Source of the DNA: Bog-473 sp963838835
GTDB taxonomy: Bacteria; Actinomycetota; Acidimicrobiia; Acidimicrobiales; RAAP-2
Length of the DNA: 64,000 nt
Assembly (NCBI GenBank): GCA_963838835.1
Contig: CAWITA010000018.1
Span: forward strand, 1-64,000
Direction of reading: 5' to 3'
Part shown: positions 61,204 through 64,000 of the stretch, one piece after another
Numbering within the stretch: the stretch's first letter is position 1
Layout: every line of letters starts with the position of its first letter
Translations under genes and position numbers: made by a program
The notes under the pieces: generated by a model
What the model was told of the DNA's origin: nothing
Seen by the model: the letters and a program-made list of their open reading frames with translations, nothing else
Databases searched by the model: none

Positions 61204-61699
61204 GTGCGAGACGACGCGATACCGACTCTGGCGATCACACCCTTCTGGGCTGCGCTCAACGAGCAACTGATCGATCTTGTCGACATTCTGTCCGACGAGA
61301 CACTCGACTGGAGGCCCACACCGGAGGTCTGGAGCTGCCGAGAGCTGTTTCTTCACATCGCCGGGGCGCGCCACGCACTGGTTGACGACCGTGATTGGCG
61401 GCGAGGAGGCTATTCCGGATCCAGAAGGCACAGACGCGACCCGTGTGCAGGTGAAACACCATTTGGCCGGCTCCTGGAAGAGAATGGAGAGATTCCTGCG
61501 CGATCCGGAGATGCTGGCTGCCTCCTACCGACCACCGCCCGACGACCCCGTCTATTGGGGAGACCCGGACGACTTCACGGGTCACTACATCGCGTTTCAC
61601 CGCTTGGTCCACGACGTGCATCACCGCGCCGACATCCTCCATCGACTGGATGCTCTCGGCCTTGACCTACCGGCCGACCGGCGACCCCGACCCTTGTAG
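61204..61699 (+). pseudogene. DinB-like protein with one-base frameshift
   Basis: From GTG 61204 the frame reads IPTLAITPFWAALNEQLIDLVDILSDETLDWRPTPEVWSCRELFLHIAGARHALV. Near 61386 one extra base shifts it, and the next frame continues VIGGEEAIPDPEGTDATRVQVKHHLAGSWKRMERFL to FHRLVHDVHHRADILHRLDALGLDL. The first His in LFLHIAGARH and the late HDVHHRAD are the metal ligands of the DinB four-helix fold. Family role: thiol-transferase-like or unknown. Confidence 0.7.
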
Positions 61700-61808
61700 C
61701 GCTCGGTCCGTCGCCGGCCGCAGCGACACGTCGCATGGGCAAGCGACCCCGGTCCTGATCGCGTAGGTGGCAGAGCACCCCTTCTATTGACGCCTGACAC
61801 AATGATGC

Positions 61809-62288
61809 ATGCCATTTCGTCCACTGGCCGACGAGGACCTCAGCGCCCTCATTGAGATCCAACGAGAAGGCGCGGTCGCCGCGTTGTCGCACATCTTTCC
61901 GCAGGACCGCTACCCATTTCAGCGAGAGGTGATTCTCGATCGCTGGAGGCAAGAGCTCAACAATCCGATGATTTATGCGTACGCGTCGACAGATGAAAGC
62001 GGTGCACTGACCGGTTTTGCCGCGATTCGCCGCAACGAGTTCTTGCACTTCGGCACAGCGCTAGGACTCTGGGGAAGCGGCCTCGCCATCTCGTTCCACA
62101 ACTTCGTCGTCAAGGAATTGCGCCGAACGAACGCAAGCACTGACCATGACTATTGGCTTCGAGTCTTTGAAGAGAACCACCGAGCGCGCCGGTTCTACGA
62201 GAAGCTCGGGTGGGGCGCGACGGATGTCCGGACCCGGTCGACATTTGATCCCCATCCCTACCTGCTCGAATACCGGTTCAATCATTAG
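61809..62288 (+). CDS. GNAT-family N-acetyltransferase
   Basis: A 159-aa acetyl-CoA-dependent acetyltransferase. MPFRPLADEDLSALIEIQREG is the first strand-helix of the fold, ALTGFAAIRRNEFLHF the central beta arm, and DYWLRVFEENHRARRFYEKLGWGATDVR the acetyl-CoA/C-terminal part. The canonical (R/Q)xxGxG/A loop is weak. The substrate is unknown. ATG 61809 is 110 bases after the DinB-like gene, same strand. Confidence 0.85.
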   Translation: MPFRPLADEDLSALIEIQREGAVAALSHIFPQDRYPFQREVILDRWRQELNNPMIYAYASTDESGALTGFAAIRRNEFLHFGTALGLWGSGLAISFHNFVVKELRRTNASTDHDYWLRVFEENHRARRFYEKLGWGATDVRTRSTFDPHPYLLEYRFNH

Positions 62289-62396
62289 CCGGACACGAGG
62301 GAGGGTCAGATGCGATAACCGGCCGCACTGTGCCGAGCGCACTGGCAAACGCTCGGTCACGTTGGAATGAGACGCGCTCCGGAGCGCGTCCCCGTG

Positions 62397-62624
62397 TCAG
62401 TTCTCGGTTTCCTCGGGCAATCCCACCTCAGATCGCTCGATCTCGGTACGGCGTTCCAACTCGTCGTCATCGGGCCTCGGATCCGCCTTGGCGTGCTCAC
62501 GCCGATTGGGATGTGGGTGCTCGCGGGTGTCCATGACCTCCTCGAGGTCAGGTGCATCGTCCGCATTCGTCATGGGTTTCCATCCAATCTCGTCCAAGAG
62601 GACGTCTTCCGAGGAGTGAAGCAC
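62397..62624 (-). CDS. Small acidic hypothetical protein
   Basis: A 75-aa, strongly charged, probably disordered protein with DDAPDLEEVMDTREHPHPNRREHAKADPRPDDDELERRTEIERSEVGLPEE. It has no membrane segment or known domain. Composition is protein-like and unlike shadow frames, but start and function are unsupported. The rest of the 62289-62753 gap holds nothing I recognise. Confidence 0.4.
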   Translation of the reverse strand: MLHSSEDVLLDEIGWKPMTNADDAPDLEEVMDTREHPHPNRREHAKADPRPDDDELERRTEIERSEVGLPEETEN

Positions 62625-62753
62625 GCACGCACCTCTTTGTCGATGCCCGCCTTCGGGGAGAAGAAAACAGCGAACTCGGGCCCTCAGGGACGCCGCTCGA
62701 TCTCAAGACGCGGGCCCTACCATTTTCGCCACACGCGGGTGGCCCGCGGGATG

Positions 62754-64000
62754 TCAGCCCGAGAAGTGCGGGAGAGTCACCCAGGACAGCCGGCCCGGCT
62801 CGTGGTACACCGCCTGCTCGGCGGCCCGCATGGTGGTGGCGGTGGCCGGCGGCTCTCCGGTGCCGAGATTGCGAGCGTAGACGGGGTGGGCGCCGCTGGA
62901 GATCTGGACCCGCAGGCGGTGGCCGGTGGCGAAGGTGTGACCCAGCGGCCACAGGGTCACCCCCGCCGTGAACGTCCCGTCGGCATCCCGGCGGATGGAC
63001 GAAGGGTCGAAGCGCTGCAGCCCGTCACACACGTTGACCGACCGGCCGTCGGGTGACACGTCGCAGATCCGGACGAAGAAGTCGGTGTGGTCCAGGCTCG
63101 AGCCCACGTGCAGCTCCGCCTCCACCGAGCCGACGAGTTCGAGCGGCTCGCCCAGCTCGTCGGAGGTGTAGACGAGGACGTCGGGGCGGGCCTCGAGAGG
63201 CCGGTTGTCGACGGTGCCCCCGGTCAGCATCCCGATGCCGCCCATCGACGGCGTCGGGTCGGCGGGGTCGTAGCGGTAGCGGTCCGGCTCGGACGGCGCC
63301 CCCGGCGGCATAGGCGCCAGGTGGCCCCCGGCATGGAGATACCAGCGGGTCGGCTCTGACGGAGGGGGCCAGTCCGGCAGGTCGCGCCAGTGCCCGCCCT
63401 CGCCCTGCACGTGGACCTTGACCGGAGTAGGGCCGAGCAGGCGCTCCCGACCGAGCAACCAGGTGTCGAACCAGTCCAGTGGGGCGTCGGTCATGCCGCC
63501 CTCCCCGCCCCCGCCCAGGTGTCCGCCGGCGCCGATGCGCAGATGTACGGGGGCGGGCGAGGCGCGCAGGACGGCGTAGTCCTCGACCACACCCGGGAGC
63601 GGGTAATCGTGCCAACCGTCGACGAGCAGGGTCGGCACCGTCCATTCCGCCAGCAGGGGCCGGAAGTTCACGGGATCCCAAAACGCATCCCCGCTGCCGC
63701 GGTGAGCGAGCTGGTCCCGGTAGAGCTGCAAGTCGACGCCGGTGAGCCGGTGGATCACCTCACCAAGAGGGAGGTGGTCGAAGGCCGCCTTTAGCTCTGC
63801 CATGCGCCGTTCGATGCCCTCGGGGGAGACGTCGATGGAGGGGGCGTCAACCTGCTTGTTGAACTGGGTGGCGCCCAGGTCCCAGGGGATGATCACCTCG
63901 AGGGCCAGCGAGCCTCCCGGGTACCACGAGTAGGCCCGCTCCGAGGTCGACAGGGCGACGGCCATGGCCGTGAGGTGCGGCGGCTTGGTGGAGGCCAGCG
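62754..64000 (-). CDS. CocE/NonD-family hydrolase, C-terminal part (runs off window)
   Basis: The right window edge cuts this gene; at least 415 codons are present, lacking the N-terminus with the Ser nucleophile. Seen are a helical cap (FDHLPLGEVIHRLTGVDLQLYR), the acid strand VPTLLVDGWHDYPLPGVVEDY, the catalytic His in RIGAGGHLGGGGEGGM, and the jelly-roll domain typical of CocE (TRWYLHAGGHLAP; VYTSDELGEPLELVGSVEAELHVGSSLDHTDFFVRICDV; HTFATGHRLRVQISSGAHPVYARN). It hydrolyses esters or peptidyl bonds, for example acyl amino esters. Intact at the C-terminus. Confidence 0.9.
   Translation of the reverse strand, partial: LASTKPPHLTAMAVALSTSERAYSWYPGGSLALEVIIPWDLGATQFNKQVDAPSIDVSPEGIERRMAELKAAFDHLPLGEVIHRLTGVDLQLYRDQLAHRGSGDAFWDPVNFRPLLAEWTVPTLLVDGWHDYPLPGVVEDYAVLRASPAPVHLRIGAGGHLGGGGEGGMTDAPLDWFDTWLLGRERLLGPTPVKVHVQGEGGHWRDLPDWPPPSEPTRWYLHAGGHLAPMPPGAPSEPDRYRYDPADPTPSMGGIGMLTGGTVDNRPLEARPDVLVYTSDELGEPLELVGSVEAELHVGSSLDHTDFFVRICDVSPDGRSVNVCDGLQRFDPSSIRRDADGTFTAGVTLWPLGHTFATGHRLRVQISSGAHPVYARNLGTGEPPATATTMRAAEQAVYHEPGRLSWVTLPHFSG

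Overview
The window reads as chromosomal DNA of a GC-rich, probably uncultured actinobacterium. My best guess is Acidimicrobiia or a mycobacteria-like relative. This is inferred from GTG/ATG starts with GGAGG-type ribosome sites, a flavin/F420-type LLM oxidoreductase, mycofactocin-associated enzymes, DUF2332 and DUF6953 proteins, and an abundance of acyl-CoA dehydrogenases, SDRs, CoA ligases and CoA transferases. There is no rRNA, no complete tRNA and no CRISPR array.

Layout. 0-9.6 kb: a decayed IS3 element, a TetR regulator, a frameshifted membrane protein, an SDR tail, an epoxide hydrolase, an SRPBCC-LLM pair, an MDR dehydrogenase and an esterase/thiamine-binding-protein pair. 9.6-11.7 kb: a small mobile-element-like patch holding two paralogous helix-turn-helix genes (one dead), an unknown protein and a terminator/attenuator-like structure. 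11.8-19.5 kb: a fatty acid desaturase, a VC0807-like membrane protein, a tRNA-like 3' end with repeats, a DUF5666 protein, a STAS remnant, an alpha/beta hydrolase and a periplasmic binding protein. 19.9-25.7 kb: a tightly packed minus-strand operon (MDR, SDR, SDR, acyl-CoA dehydrogenase, HAD, APH-type kinase) whose last three genes match the domain set of animal ACAD10/ACAD11. 26.5-38.2 kb: a catabolic cluster with a DHDPS-family lyase, paired acyl-CoA dehydrogenases, two CoA ligases, two TetR regulators, a hydrolase, a binding protein and a P450. Its three divergent promoter regions share TTCTAG/CTAGAA palindromes. 38.2-46.3 kb: 2-hydroxyacid dehydrogenase, frameshifted aldehyde dehydrogenase, mycofactocin-type SDR, BKACE enzyme, L-2-hydroxyglutarate oxidase and NDMA-type alcohol dehydrogenase. 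46.5-64 kb: small genes, a gene-poor stretch, a thiolase-like/DUF35 pair with a divergent TetR, a split two-domain CoA transferase, an amidohydrolase, a cluster of pseudogenes, and the end of a CocE/NonD hydrolase that runs off the window.

How it works together. Most genes fit import and beta-oxidation-like breakdown of lipophilic, probably cyclic or branched acids: binding protein, P450 or epoxide hydrolase attack, CoA activation, desaturation by heteromeric-type acyl-CoA dehydrogenases, then hydration, oxidation and retro-aldol steps. The actual substrate cannot be read from the sequence. Many otherwise good genes carry one-base frameshifts, and transposase or integrase tails and att-like repeats are scattered through the window. 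It is therefore either a plastic accessory region under decay or an assembly with residual indels.
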